In this document: positions 41,574 through 41,653 of the stretch, one piece after another
Layout of the letters: every line of letters starts with the position of its first letter
How positions within the stretch are numbered: position 1 is the first letter of the stretch
Assembly (NCBI GenBank): GCA_002343185.1
Contig: DDRT01000005.1
Location: 44,337 to 85,989 of the forward strand
Direction: 5' to 3'
Source of the DNA: Deltaproteobacteria bacterium UBA2409
GTDB lineage: Bacteria; Bdellovibrionota_C; UBA2361; DDRT01
Length of the DNA: 41,653 bases
Position numbers and translations under genes: made by a program
Notes under the pieces: model-generated
Told to the model about the DNA's origin: nothing
The model's input: the letters and a program-made list of their open reading frames with translations, nothing else
Database searches by the model: none

Positions 41574-41653
41574 GCCCTACGCTAACCTGATTTGAGATTG
41601 AAAAGCTCGGAACAGAACGACTTTGATTAGGTACTACGTCAAAACATCGCTTA

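Overview
The window reads as an AT-rich chromosome segment of a Gram-negative bacterium: it has a TonB-like protein, TatA, an F-type TraG-like conjugation protein, a soluble transhydrogenase and a SucA-type 2-oxoglutarate dehydrogenase E1. A small conserved protein at 37948-38253 resembles, from memory, a family common in Deltaproteobacteria. A lineage near the Deltaproteobacteria or Bdellovibrionota is my best guess, but I cannot place it firmly. I recognised no rRNA, tRNA or CRISPR array.

Region 1 (1-1390) holds a palindrome-rich repeat and a minus-strand toxin-antitoxin-like pair (BrnA-like protein plus AbiEii-like nucleotidyltransferase). Region 2 (1423-18722) is a long run of ten plus-strand genes in two or three tightly coupled blocks. 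Only the TraG-like membrane protein is clearly recognisable, and the first gene has a TrbC/TraW-like thioredoxin-fold C-terminus. The rest are large unfamiliar proteins: a coiled-coil membrane protein, a 774-residue protein with an internal duplication, a four-helix membrane protein, two proteins with PDZ-like C-termini, a candidate papain-like cysteine peptidase and a protein with a Gly/Ala-rich hydrophobic hairpin. This is the best candidate for an undescribed system, possibly a conjugation-derived export machine with its cargo.

Region 3 (18840-28489) is a sugar-oxidation locus. It holds a zinc-type glucose dehydrogenase-like enzyme, an SMP-30 gluconolactonase, a GntK gluconokinase, an FGGY gluconokinase-like kinase, a D-2-hydroxyacid dehydrogenase, a class I mannose-6-phosphate isomerase and two HAD phosphatases. 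There is also a gluconokinase paralogue that has lost its lid. Together they could convert glucose to gluconolactone, gluconate and 6-phosphogluconate.

Region 4 (28500-41653) is mixed: a VapBC pair, a TonB-like gene interrupted in frame by a palindromic repeat, tatA, sthA, a large protein ending in a RelE/HigB-type toxin domain, a glycosyltransferase-like gene, a short dehydroquinate synthase overlapping an EamA transporter, a cluster of palindromic repeats with a foldback element, an esterase, small conserved genes and sucA.

A pattern runs through the window. Genes inside operons mostly carry Shine-Dalgarno sites. Many first genes instead have a -10 hexamer only 6-10 bases before the start codon, several with a -35 box exactly 17 bases further up. 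This implies leaderless or nearly leaderless mRNAs.
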